Assembly (NCBI GenBank): GCA_024811115.1 | Contig: JAKOGH010000798.1 | Span: 1-64,000 of the forward strand | Direction of reading: 5' to 3' | Length of the DNA: 64,000 nt | DNA from: Terana coerulea | Taxonomy: Eukaryota; Basidiomycota; Agaricomycetes; Polyporales; Phanerochaetaceae | Part shown: one piece after another, positions 46,677 to 57,023 of the stretch | Layout: each line of letters begins with the position of its first letter | Position numbering within the stretch: the stretch's first letter is position 1 | The notes under the pieces: model-generated | What the model was told of the DNA's origin: nothing | The model's input: the letters and a program-made list of their open reading frames with translations, nothing else | Database searches by the model: none | Position numbers and translations under genes: made by a program

Positions 46677-48208
46677 GGCGAGAGGGCTGGCTTGGGACAG
46701 AAGTGGCAGGATCTCGAAGGGTCATGCAAGCGTAAGTGGTGTGAGATGGTGGGGTCTTAAATGTACTGGAGGTGCTCAATGCCATATGACGCGCACGGAC
46801 ATAGGCTTGATCGCTTATAGCGACGTCGCTTGTGGCAGATGACAACGGTGAGAAGGGATGAAGGCATTGCTTTATGACTGACGACAATCGTAAGTGGCAA
46901 CCTCAATAAGCAGCACAAAAGACGTACAATGTTCTTCGGGATCGCTTCATACAAAGACTCCTTGAACACAAGCGGCCTTGACACTGATAGTCCACCACTG
47001 CACTATGTCAACAAAAAGACATAGCAACCAAGCGTCGAGAGGACTGCACCTTCCTCTTGGCAGTTCATGTACGGATAAGCTTCGAACCTTGCGTGCTGAA
47101 ACGTCTTACGCCCCTGCCCGGTTGCCATGTCCTGTACAGCTCGCCGCTGTCCGCGACAGATCCGTGCCGCCAGCCTTGGTGTTGTTGAGCGCAGTGCGCG
47201 ACATCACGATATGACTAAACTGCAGGACTTACTGATCCTGGCTGAGTCCATAGTGCGGACGTGGTTTTCGCTCGTTCGAGCTCAAAGCCCGCAAAATCTC
47301 ATCAGACTTTGGCTGCCTGTAGCAGTTCGGTTGTCAAGAGATCGGTCGTGGCAGCCAGGGCATTTGGCGCACTACACTGACTCTTTGTGGCATAACGCAG
47401 CTATGCGGGATGTAGTATGGAAGAGCTGAGTGGCGCAGGGCGGTTCCGTCAAGTGTGGATAGGAAAACAAGGCAGAGGTCAATTTGTTCTTGACTCCTTT
47501 GCGGCTTTGTGGCGTCATCAAAATTGATCGGCAATAGCCGGCCCGGACGGCGTCAAAGCGCTTAAAGCTGGGACGTCGACAACTGACTTGACGATTTACC
47601 ACCACCGCACCTCAGTGATCCTTCAACTCGCATAGAAAGCGTTGGGCTTTGCCAGTGACCGGAAGGCAGTAACACGCACTGCTGTACATGCCAAGCATCT
47701 TCCCAGTAATATTCAATAGCTGCACTTGCCGTCATCGAATTAACTGCCACGTCGCGAGTCGACTCTCTCAGATGTCAGTGGTGGATAATAGTGTAATCTC
47801 TGTGAGTAGTACTTGACGTTAGTGGCACACACTTTCTTCCCTGTCTGACGGAGCACGTTGTCAGACCTTTGCAATAAATGAAGGCTGTAGCTTCTACAAC
47901 TCGTACATCACTGTAGCCATCACCACCGGCCAGCTTGAAGCCTAGCGTCCCGCTGGGAACATGGCTGACCATGACTACATCAAGGTGAAATGATAGCAAC
48001 CGTCGCGTCGTGCTGGAGGCTCTGCTCTACCCTTGATAGACGGCCGCTGTATCGGCGCTCCCATATCACATTCTGATCTAGCAAGAATCCTGCACGGCGA
48101 CATTGCACAATATCACATCTAGCCGATTTAGACTCCGGCAGCCTTGCTGCCAACTTGCTGCTAGGGGTTACCAAGCACGCCCCATCTGCCCCTCTATACC
48201 TTCAAGCC
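46677..48208. other. Intergenic, no gene recognised
   Basis: About 1.5 kb between the divergent starts of dynamin-like C and the DUF6535 gene. Only short ORFs; no transposon ends were found. Confidence 0.45.
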
Positions 48209-50727
48209 ATGTCGAGCGAGGACACCCTGCAGCCCAAGTCAAGCGTCACCAGCAGCGCCGTAGGCATCTCCAGCCGAACATTCTCTCGAAGAGTTTCTCA
48301 GTAGTGTTTAGGATGGCACAATTAAAACAAAGGAGGAATCACGTCAGGTGCGTCCAAAATCCCATTTGGAAAATACCTTTGCGTACTCACCATCCGGAAG
48401 GCCGCCATCGGATGGAAGACAGTCCTGGATTATGGCAAGGCCAGTGACGATAAGACACTGGAGGAGTGGAAGGACGAGCTGGCCAATCTTCTGACCTTCG
48501 TGCGTGTATGACTTTGTGTCCACCTCGTGCCCCTGCTGACATGCTTCACAAGACTGGTTTGTTCTCCGGCATCGTGACTGGTTTCGCCACCACGACATTG
48601 CCCATGCTGCAGGAAGACACCGGAGCAACTTCCGCGGTACTACTCGCTCAAATATCCCAGCAGCTGGCATCCCTCTCCGTCAGCGCGCAATTCATCAATT
48701 CCACCGTGCAGCCTGCGCTGCCGCAGCCATTCCAGCCCGACGAACGGGTTGTCCAGCTCAACGTGCTATGGATCTCTAGTCTGACGCTGAGCGTCATGGC
48801 CGCCTTCTTCACCATCGCGGCCCAGCAGTGGCTACGGCGCATCCCTCTTCCTGCGCACATATCCTCCCAAGAAGCTGTCCGGTTATGGGAGCTGCGTCAT
48901 TCCGGCTTGGTACACTGGAAAGTACCGTCGATAATCTCGTTTCTCCCTGTTGCGGTTCAAATCTCCGTCGTCCTCTTTCTGGTTGGACTGCTGCTCCTCC
49001 TGGAAACGCTGAACGAGACCGTGGCGCTCGCGTTTCTCGTGCTAGGCAGTATTCTTATGGGGCTCTTTCTGGTCTTGACACTACTCCCTCTGATCTGGTC
49101 GCATTGTCCGTACAAGTCGCCTCTCATACCCGCTGTCACGGCCATGCTTCAGTTCTGTGCGATCCCCTTCACAGTACTCGCCGTTGCCCCGCTTTCCGCT
49201 GCCACCTTCGTTCTCTACATCCTCACAGTCGACGTCCTGATTCCACTGGCGATCAACTGCATCGCGACGCTCACCTTCGTCCTGTCGATCGCCGCCGACC
49301 TGCTCGTGCACGCCGCCTCGCGCTGCGCCGGCCAGGACTGGCACACGACGGTACGGCTGCGCACGCACCCGCTCGCCCTCCGCGCGCGGAACATCACGCT
49401 CGTGCGGCGGTACAACGTCGGCATCGTCGACTTCGGCGACCGCGTCGCGCACCGCGCGCTCTCGGTGCTCATGTACCTCACGTACTCGGACGCCTTCTGG
49501 GACACGCGCGAGCGCACGCTCGTGCGCCGGCGCGCGGTGGCGCTCGACTGCTCCGCGCTCGCGCGCGCGTACACGCTCGTGCCCCGCGACGCGCTGCCCG
49601 CCGTCGAGGCGTGCCTGGACGACGTCCCCGAGGCGCAGCGCCCCCAGTTCGGGATGGCGTGCGTGCTGCTCGAGCTGAAGCGGCGGCACCGCCGCGCGTC
49701 CGCGCTCTGGGTCTCGCTGCGCGCGCCGGTGTTCCGGCAGGACGCGGTGGAGCTCGGTGCGGTCGTCGCCGGGCTGCAGGACGTCCTGTGGCGCAGCGTC
49801 TGCACGGCGTGGCCGCCGCACACTGAAGTCCAGGAGGCGTCGCTGTACGGGAAGGACATCGCGTCCGTGACGATGCTGCTGTACCGGTACCGCATTCTCC
49901 CGGTGCTGCCGCAGGCGGGGGCGTGTCCGACGACGTTGTTGCGTTTGCGGGGCTCATGATCGCCATCCGGGGGCATCAAGGCGGCGCGAGTGTCAGGCAG
50001 GCCCGACAGCGGCTTCCGACCGCGATGCTCTTCGGGCTGTGTGTGCATGGATACGTCCTAGACGCCACCCGTAAGCTTTTTACATCTCATGTATCTATTC
50101 TCTGTGGCTGATCACGCATCGTGGTTTACAGACACGCGCGATGCCCTAGCCTGGGCAGCCGACATGTTCGCCGGCCTCCCTACTGCGCCGAACATGATCT
50201 TCCGCCGGCGTGCGTCCAACTACCGCTACGTCGTCCCGCTCGTCGAGGCCGTGCTCGAGGCGACCGCCCTCGCCCTGCTCGGGTGCGCCTCCGACCTGCT
50301 AGCTGATGACGACGTGGTGCAGCACGTGCGCGCCGCGCTGCCCGCACTGCTGCAGCGCCTCGCCGCGTTCCTCGAGCAGTACCAGTTCGGCCTGCGGCGG
50401 CTCGTGCAGACGGAGGCGCTCCTGCCCGCCGGGCAGCACATGCTCCTGCTCGCCCCCGCCCTCACCTGCATCGCGCGGAGCATCGCGGCGCTTGCGCGCA
50501 AGGGCCACATCGTGACGGGGTACGCGTGCCCGTCGCAGTACGTCGTGCCCCTTATGCGGGAGATATGTTCGGCTGCGCTGCAGGACGGGTTGCGCGAGGC
50601 GGGCGAGTGTTTGGACGAGCACGACAAGATATGGATGGAGAGGAAGGGTTCTTGGAGTTACCTTGAATCGCCAGTCAGGCTTTCGGACGAAGCTGCAGCA
50701 CGCGGGGAGCTACACGTTGGCACATAA
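48209..50727 (+). CDS. DUF6535-family multi-pass membrane protein
   Basis: Start at 48209 (MSSEDTLQPKSSVTSSA). A 51-nt intron (GTAGGC to TTTAG) and a second intron give GTIKTKEESRQAAIGWKTV, then DDKTLEEWKDELANLLTF. The intron starting GTGCGTGTATG leads to the DUF6535 core: TGLFSGIVTGFATTTLPML, VVQLNVLWISSLTLSVMAAF and IAAQQWLRRIPLPAHISSQE. Several membrane helices follow (VAVQISVVLFLVGLLLLLE, LVLGSILMGLFLVLTLLPL). The C-terminal half is soluble and alpha-helical in character. One G is missing from the run 49917-49921, after which VSDDVVAFAGLMIAIRGHQG continues. A last intron leads to RDALAWAADMFAGLPTAPN, and the gene ends at 50727. The family is abundant in Agaricomycetes and has no known function. 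Confidence 0.83.
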
Positions 50728-50937
50728 TTGACGACGTAACAACAGCGTGTTCAAGTCTGTATGAACAATATCCCAATTCACCGGTGGGTGTGTAGACTGG
50801 CCCACGGCCGTTGTTCACGGCGAGAACGCGGTGATAGCACGCTCGCTAGTCAATTGAACCCGGAGCCGACAAGCCCGTATCACCCCTTGTAACCTTGTAG
50901 CTGCGGTCTGACGAATGCAAAGAACGTTCCCGAGCGC
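50728..50937. other. Spacer before the transposon
   Basis: About 210 nt of downstream sequence of the DUF6535 gene. Nothing recognised. Confidence 0.5.
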
Positions 50938-50945
50938 ATTTGCGC
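50938..50945 (+). repeat. Target-site duplication, left (ATTTGCGC)
   Basis: This 8-mer is repeated exactly at 51809-51816, directly outside the two inverted repeats. Confidence 0.85.
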
Positions 50946-50981
50946 AGGACCCGGGAAAATCCCTATAAAGGCTAGGGCAAA
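50946..50981 (+). repeat. Left terminal inverted repeat
   Basis: 36 bp starting AGGACCCGGGAAAATCCCT. Pairs with 51773-51808; two mismatches. Confidence 0.88.
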
Positions 50982-51772
50982 ACCGGCCAAAATCGGACTT
51001 TCGATGTGCGGACAATTTTGGGCCTAAATGTCCGGATTCCGGGGAGGCATAGCAAAAGTGCGAACTGTTGTCCGGATAACCGGCAGGCCTTAAATTTCGC
51101 GATTTTTGTCCGGACAACCGAATAAAATCGCTAAAAATCGCTAAAAATTCCCTAAAATCGCGAATTTGGTGTTTGAATGCTTATTCAGTCTGGTGAAGTA
51201 CCATACAGCTATTACTAGCAAGATCAGACAAAATATATCTCGAGAATGTGCGAAAAGTAGATGACTATCCTTAAGGCCATGGGCTCACGGGTTTCAGCAA
51301 GCCCTCAGCCTCTTGTGCTCTCGTTGTTCATGTAAAGGTTTGGCATCCACACAATTTATTGCAATCTGTATAAAATGCCTACCAAATACGAAGGCAGAGA
51401 GGAGCTACCGGGAGCGGGTCAAGCTCTACACTTGCCGTGACGCCGCCTTGCTGGATATGGGTGGTTGCGCGATGCCGTGACGTGCCGACGTTGGCTCAAG
51501 CTGCTACGCATAGTCATCCACATGATCCATGTTTGATTCTACGCTAATTCTACTCCGCAGAACTTCGAACGCGGGTGTTGCGTAGGGCTTCACACAACGC
51601 CCCGGGGCCTGCACCACCCAACCAACAAATTGAAGACCGGACATCCGGGTGACCTTCCGCACACGGCATGTCTGATGTCCGGACGATGTCCTGACCTTGA
51701 CCGCCATTTTGAGCAATTCATGTCCGGATTTTCGGGCGGCCTCCGGCCGCCATGGCCAACCAGTGTCCGGAC

Positions 51773-51808
51773 TTTGCCCTAGCCTTTAGAGGGATTTTCC
51801 GGGGTCCT
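51773..51808 (-). repeat. Right terminal inverted repeat
   Basis: Read on the - strand it starts AGGACCCCGGAAAATCCCT. Pairs with 50946-50981. Confidence 0.88.
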
Positions 51809-51816
51809 ATTTGCGC
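51809..51816 (+). repeat. Target-site duplication, right (ATTTGCGC)
   Basis: Exact copy of 50938-50945. The perfect match argues for a fairly recent insertion. Confidence 0.85.
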
Positions 51817-52054
51817 CCGCGTCCTGGTCGCACCCTGAAGAACCACTGCGAACCGACTACGCGATTGTGTGGTCGTGAAGCTTGGCGTAGCCGGCAAGGT
51901 CTGGGGTCCTGAGAGCCTACCGAGGCTCGGCGGAGATACCGACATGGCGCAGCGACGCGAGCAAGAACACATGTATCGAATCATATTATACAGAAGCCCA
52001 GAATAAACATAGTGACCCAGAAATGAAATAGGCACTGAAGCCTTGCTAAAGCCT

Positions 52055-53096
52055 CTACTGCTTCGGAACAAACTGCCAGAACTGCCAGGACACAGCCGAC
52101 TCGTCAGTGCTGAGACGCCACTACGAGCCATGAACGGGGCGCTTACGTGTCTGTACGGAAAGTACAGGGCGTACGGCACCAGGTAGTTCTTGATGAACCC
52201 GGGCACCGGCGGGAAGGCCGTCGCCCACTTGGGCTTGGTTAACACGCCGAAGGTGAGGAAGAGCATGATCGGCTGCGGGATGCGGTCGCGTCAGCCATCG
52301 CGGAGGCAGGTCGTGGAGAGGGCACGCACATTCGACTTGATGTATGCGATGTTCTCCACCCCGATGGCCGTCATCTCCTCCGCGGTCAGCCCCGCCGCCT
52401 TGAGCTTCTCGGGCTCGAGGCACGCCACCTCATGCACCAGCTGTGTTCCCGCAAGGCCATGAGCCCATGCAACCTGTCTGAACCAGTCGCACTCACGTGC
52501 TCCGCGAGCGGATGCGCAAAGCTATCGATGAGCGTCTGGAGGTGCTTGCCGTCGAGCGCGGCCGGCCGCTGCGTCGCGGACGAGCGGTGGTCGAAGCCGT
52601 ACGCGTAGTTGGGCGGGAGGCACGCCACCAGATAGGTTTCAAAAGCGGTCATGCCGTTCAGGAACGCCTCGTGCTCGACCTGCACGAAGCTGGTGTCGAG
52701 CTTGGGCTCGTACATCGCAAAGTACGACTCTTCTTCGTGCCTGTGCAAAATCGCAGTGATGAGCTTTCAGCGGAATGCAGGAAACGGGGACGCACTTGTG
52801 GTGCGAGTGCACGATGGCGCACCACACGAGGCAGTACCCCGCAAAGTCGATGTGCTTCTGCTTCGGGACGTCCGGTGCTTGCTGGTGCCCACCACGAGTA
52901 TGTCAGACTCCGCTGAGCACACCTCAGCAAAGCGTTTGCTCACCTCGTATATGCCGAGCAGAGCGTTCAGAAACGTCGCGTGTGCGCCCGCCATGTCCCA
53001 GTGCTGCGCGGCCCAGGGGTCGGTCGGCTCGGGCACACCCGCGATGGGCCGGAACGCCTCGATGGCGTCTTGCAAAACCGCTGGCGTGGACGACAT
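52055..53096 (-). CDS. Hemerythrin-like (HHE) domain protein 1
   Basis: Start at 53096 (MSSTPAVLQDAIEAFRPIAG). The four-helix HHE fold is suggested by HWDMAGAHATFLNALLGIYE, HIDFAGYCLVWCAIVHSHH, then after an intron KHEEESYFAMYEPKLDTSF with VQVEHEAFLNGMTAFETYL, and LVHEVACLEPEKLKAAGLT. Histidines and glutamates are placed as in di-iron hemerythrin-like proteins. Such domains bind oxygen, nitric oxide or iron, but the fungal role is not established. Further introns (GTGCGTGCC to CCGCAG, then GTAAGCGCC to TGGCAG) join IMLFLTFGVLTKPKWATAFP and the final exon FWQFVPKQ, stop at 52055. All exons keep frame. Paralogue at 54595-55488, same strand. The transposon lies downstream. Confidence 0.82.
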
Positions 53097-54594
53097 CTTT
53101 CTTGCGGAACGTAGGAGGGGGGGTTTCAAGAGGGAGGAGGGGGAGGCGGGTAAGAAGGTGCAGCGTCCCCTTTTATGTGTCTGCGCTGCGAGCGGTGTGT
53201 CTCGGTATGGAGATGCTGCGACCAGGCTACGACGCACAGGCCGACGCTGGATCATGGATGGGGCGTGCCCGCGCAGGATGCATCGCCGTCCTCGCCGGAA
53301 ACATCACGTTCAGGTAAGGTTCTGTGTGATGAACGCAGACAGGGGCTATTTGTGTGCATTCTCTTCTTTATAGGGGTGCCGCGCATCTTGGGCAACGTCT
53401 GGGCTCCCGAAAGCAATCTTCCACGCTGGAGTAGGTGGCGGACAGTGCTGCCTCAAGTCTGGGGAAGAGGAAGACGGACGAAGGATGCAACGGAGACAGC
53501 AGTGGTGGCGCCCTTCTGTCCGGCCGCCGCAGAAGATTATCTGAGCCGTATCTTGCGTCTCTGACAGCCTGAGAGCCAGCTGTAAGCTGAACAGTTCGCT
53601 GTGATCGGAGTCCGAGTCCTGAGATGCGAGCGAGCAGCGTTGCCACTGAGGTAGACAGACGGGAATTTATTGAGAAGAGTGGATCGCATGAGTGGGCAGC
53701 TGTAGCAGAAGTACCCACCACTGGCTGAGTACTGAGTGTCTTCGCAGTGAGAAGATGGACGATCCGAGCGAAGTGCAAGCTCGGAGTCTCCGAGCCGGCC
53801 GAGGCTTGCTGCTTACCTAAGTACCTCGTTGGCGCTGAAAACCAGACGCGACGCGACAAGCCACGGCGCGTCGAAATTATATCGATGCAAGTGAGTGCAT
53901 ATTGCATTAATTGCACTCGGTAAAACACGCCCTCGTCTCTGTGAATGGCTCAAATTTTGCCTATGCTCACTAGTGTTATATGACGGCAAGTGAACATTCG
54001 GCCTCTCCCGACGCGCTCCCGACATATACCTCCCCGCCCTCCGCTCTCCAGTGATTCTTGAGTGATTCCCGCCCCTTGTCCTCTTTCCCCCATCTCCTCA
54101 TCCTCCTCTGCACCCCATAGTACTCCCCCTAGTCGCATCAAGTGTATGGCTACTAGCTGAGTTCTGCCTTGTGCGTTGGCCAAGTAGTGCAGACAAGCTA
54201 CGAGCCGCTAATATGTGTTTGCTAAGGGTGCTTCATTATCGCGCATGTACCCACTTAAAATGGTCCATCCACCAGCTCTCTTCGCGTACTCACCTGCTAC
54301 TATTTAATTTACTAAATGCCGACATTAGCTCAAACACCTCAACACCTCAACACAAAATTTGGTTCATAACATCCAATCTTCACAACTGACACGAAGGCAC
54401 CAAGTAGGCACCACTCGCCCATCGAAAACGACTCAATCTACAATGAACGCAGAGCAGGAATCAAGAATATAATTGCAAGAATAAAGGCCCGGCACAACCA
54501 CGGGCATTACGATACATGTGTGCGATGCAGACAGAGAGGACAACACAAGAAAGCGGACAGCATACAGGACACAAACAGAACAAACGAAGCACGC
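53097..54594. other. Intergenic between the hemerythrin-like genes
   Basis: About 1.5 kb with no recognisable gene. It contains the TATA-like site at 53167-53177. Confidence 0.5.
53167..53177 (-). promoter_or_regulatory. TATA-like box upstream of hemerythrin-like gene 1
   Basis: CATAAAAGGGG on the - strand, about 75 nt before the proposed start at 53096. Position and sequence fit a core promoter; no further support. Confidence 0.35.
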
Positions 54595-55488
54595 TCAGAG
54601 CTTGGGCGCAAACTGCCAGAACTACAAAAATGTTAGCTTTGCATTCACACGTGCCACAACCTAAAGCGCACCTTTCGCGTCGGGATCGAGAAGACGTAGG
54701 GCACGAGGATGCTGCGGACGAAGCCCGGGATGGGCGGGAACTGCGAGTACTTGGGCGTGATGAGGACGGTGTAGGCGAGGAAGGTGGTCGGCGGGAGGCC
54801 CATCATGTGCTTGTTCGAGGTGTCCGAGATGTTCTTCATCTCGGACTCGGTGATGCCGGACGCGCGGACCTTCTCGGGCTCGAGGTACGTGATCTCGTTC
54901 ATCAACTGGGAGCGGGTGAGCACTTGTGCACACAGATGCGTAACATGGTACTTACGTGCGTAGCAAGCGCGTCGGAGAACGCGTCGATGAGCTCGCGGAC
55001 CTTGTCGCCGTCGTACGCGACCTGCTCGTGCGCAGGCGCGACCTTGCTGAAGCCGTACTTCGTGCCGGCGGGGATGGTCGAGACGAGGTACTCCTCGAGC
55101 GCGATGGTGCCGTGGTGGAAGGACTCGTGCTCGGCGACGATGAAGGACGTGTCGAACTTGGGCTCGTACATCGGGTAGTACAGCGTCTCCTCCCACTCGT
55201 GGTGGTGGTCGAGCGTCGCGCACCACAGGAGCGCGTAGCCGATGAAGTCCTGCACCTTGGTCGCGGGGACGGACGTCGCTTGCTGGAAGAAGCCTGCGCG
55301 TGAGTCCTGTTCTGCAGCGCCACGCGCGGAAGACGCACCTCGTACACACTCAGGAGCCCGTTCATGAGGCAGGCGTGCGCGCCGGCCATCTCCCAGTACT
55401 GCGCCTGGAAGATGTCTTTGGGGACCGAGCCCCCGGCGGGTTTCTCAAACGTGGCCAGGGCCTTGCGGAGGACTTCGGGCGACGACAT
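54595..55488 (-). CDS. Hemerythrin-like (HHE) domain protein 2
   Basis: Start at 55488 (MSSPEVLRKALATFEKPAGG). YWEMAGAHACLMNGLLSVYE is followed by an intron and SFFQQATSVPATKVQDFIGY, LLWCATLDHHHEWEETLYYP, FIVAEHESFHHGTIALEEYL and DKVRELIDAFSDALATHV. A second intron leads to QLMNEITYLEPEKVRASGIT, LAYTVLITPKYSQFPPIPGF and VPYVFSIPTRK. The last intron (GTGCGC to TTGTAG) gives FWQFAPKL and TGA at 54595. Exon order matches gene 1, including the FWQF ending, so the pair arose by duplication. No frame change. The coding sequence is more GC-rich than the flanks. Confidence 0.84.
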
Positions 55489-57023
55489 GGCGGTGTTCGT
55501 GAACGACGTGGGCGGCGGCGGCGAGGGCTCTGGCGTGAGGGGTCTGCGACGGAGGCGGACGTGGCCGTGCCCCCGCACGCCGCCAGCCTAAATACCCAGA
55601 ACCGTGATGACCAATGGCGGCTGAGCTGTTACGAGAAGCGTGATGGAAGATGTGAAGGGGCCTGGGATGAACAGCGCACGTCTCGCATGCTGTACCAGCG
55701 CCGGGCGTGCATCAAAAGAAGGGGAGGGACGTCCTTTGTCTCCCGCCGCGCAAGACCGCCGCCGTCGCGCTTTTCTACGCACGGACGCCGATGTTGGCCC
55801 TCCGAGGCCGGCGTGCTTGTCAGCGGTCGCCAGCCGCCGATCTCTGCAGCACCCCCTGGCGACGAGCTCGGTGCGGGTTGGCGACGTTTGAGAGCGGGGA
55901 CGCTGGCATGATGGCGAGGGCGCGTCCAAGGACGAAACAAGCGTGCAGACGCCGATCGCAGCGTCAATCCCACCAGCTTGATCGGTTTTGATTCCATCAA
56001 CTTGGCAACCGCGCATGACGGACCCCGGAATTCTTCGCCGTCTGTCGGTCCCTCCTCATCGACATGCTCTGCAGACCGTTCGACCTCGAACACGTTGGCC
56101 CTCCTCGCACGATGCGTGCGTGGGCACTGGCTGCCGAAAACGTCAAGAGGCAATCGCCGTAACGTGTACCTAACAGCACACCGCTGTCATCGGGAGGTGA
56201 CCAAAGCCTAAAACATGCGTCTGATGTCGCTCCCGCTGACATGGTATGGGCGGCCTCTAGGCCATCTAGAACAGGCTGGTGAGTGTTGTCGTCAAACCTT
56301 GCTCGTTCTCCGCACTGAAGCAGCACCGTGCCCAGCGCAGCAGAAGCCCGCCGGTACGCCCTCCATGAGAGTTTGCGCACTCGAAAGCGGCGCAACCGAC
56401 GTAAATCGCACACCCTATCAGTCTCAGGTGAGTTGATGCCCCCTCCCTGCGATATATGGGCGTCGCGACATACGCTCTCTATTGACGCAGCGCGGGCGTG
56501 ATGGTCAACGCCTCATTGATGTGCTAGGTTACGTCCAGCCCACGCCGGGCGTCCTGGCAGGCGTTTTGCGATTTGCAAAGCCGTTTCTCCGCGCCTGCCC
56601 ATCGCAAAGCTTGGACGACACGACCCTGAGCACATGCCCCCGCGCCCCGGGATCACAATGATCGCAGATGATCGCAAACAGCAAGTCAGGGTCAAACGCC
56701 AAACGCGTGCGCGCCGTCCCAGGCCAATCCCATGGTGGCAGCGGTGGGCAGTGCAGGGGGGGCACACTAGCCGAGAGTGGGGCGTCCGAGCCGCTATCGG
56801 TGATGCGATTCTTCGATTGGCGGGTGTGTCAGTCACGTCCGCCCGTAGCCGCCTGCCTTATTACTTAGTCGGTTACGGGACGGGCGCATCAGCCCCTTCG
56901 CCCTCCTTCCCCTTTTCCTCCCTTTCCTTCCTTCTTGGCGGCGTCCCGGCTGCCTTCTTTCTTCCTTATAACCTCTCGTCTGCCTTGACGAGCACTTGTC
57001 TCCTCCCGAGCCAACTGTAAGGA
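55489..57023. other. Divergent intergenic region, no gene recognised
   Basis: About 1.5 kb between the starts of hemerythrin-like 2 (-) and DUF6533 copy 4 (+). The part nearest 57024 is a pyrimidine-rich tract followed by TATAA. Confidence 0.5.
56901..56972 (+). promoter_or_regulatory. Pyrimidine-rich tract with TATAA before DUF6533 copy 4
   Basis: C/T-rich sequence interrupted by a short GGCGGCG segment, then CTTATAACC about 55 nt before the start at 57024. This arrangement is common in fungal core promoters; inferred only from composition and position. Confidence 0.35.

Larger units (their letters stand above)
50946..51808. mobile_element. Non-autonomous DNA transposon (MITE-like), 863 bp, 36-bp TIRs, 8-bp TSD
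   Basis: The ends 50946-50981 and 51773-51808 are inverted copies of each other with 34 of 36 bases identical. They start AGGACCC and carry GGAAAATCCCT and TAAAGGCTAGGGCAAA. Both sides are flanked by ATTTGCGC (50938-50945 and 51809-51816). An 8-bp duplication is typical of hAT and of some other superfamilies such as KDZ and P. The terminal bases are not a clean hAT consensus, so the superfamily is left open. TGTCCGGA occurs three times near the left end (51029, 51069, 51107) and three times near the right (51676, 51721, 51764), resembling subterminal transposase-binding repeats. No transposase ORF is present, so it must be mobilised in trans. Confidence 0.85.

Noticed and set aside
48828..49826. 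332-codon ORF overlapping the DUF6535 gene in another frame
   Set aside because: Low-complexity Arg/Ala composition. The real frame carries the DUF6535 core and membrane helices.
51718..52266. 182-codon ORF across the right end of the MITE and into hemerythrin-like gene 1
   Set aside because: It crosses the transposon end and an intron, so it is a chance reading frame.
55588..56153. 174-codon ORF on the - strand in the 55.5-57 kb gap
   Set aside because: No motif and biased Arg/Pro/Ser composition. Several frames are open there at once.
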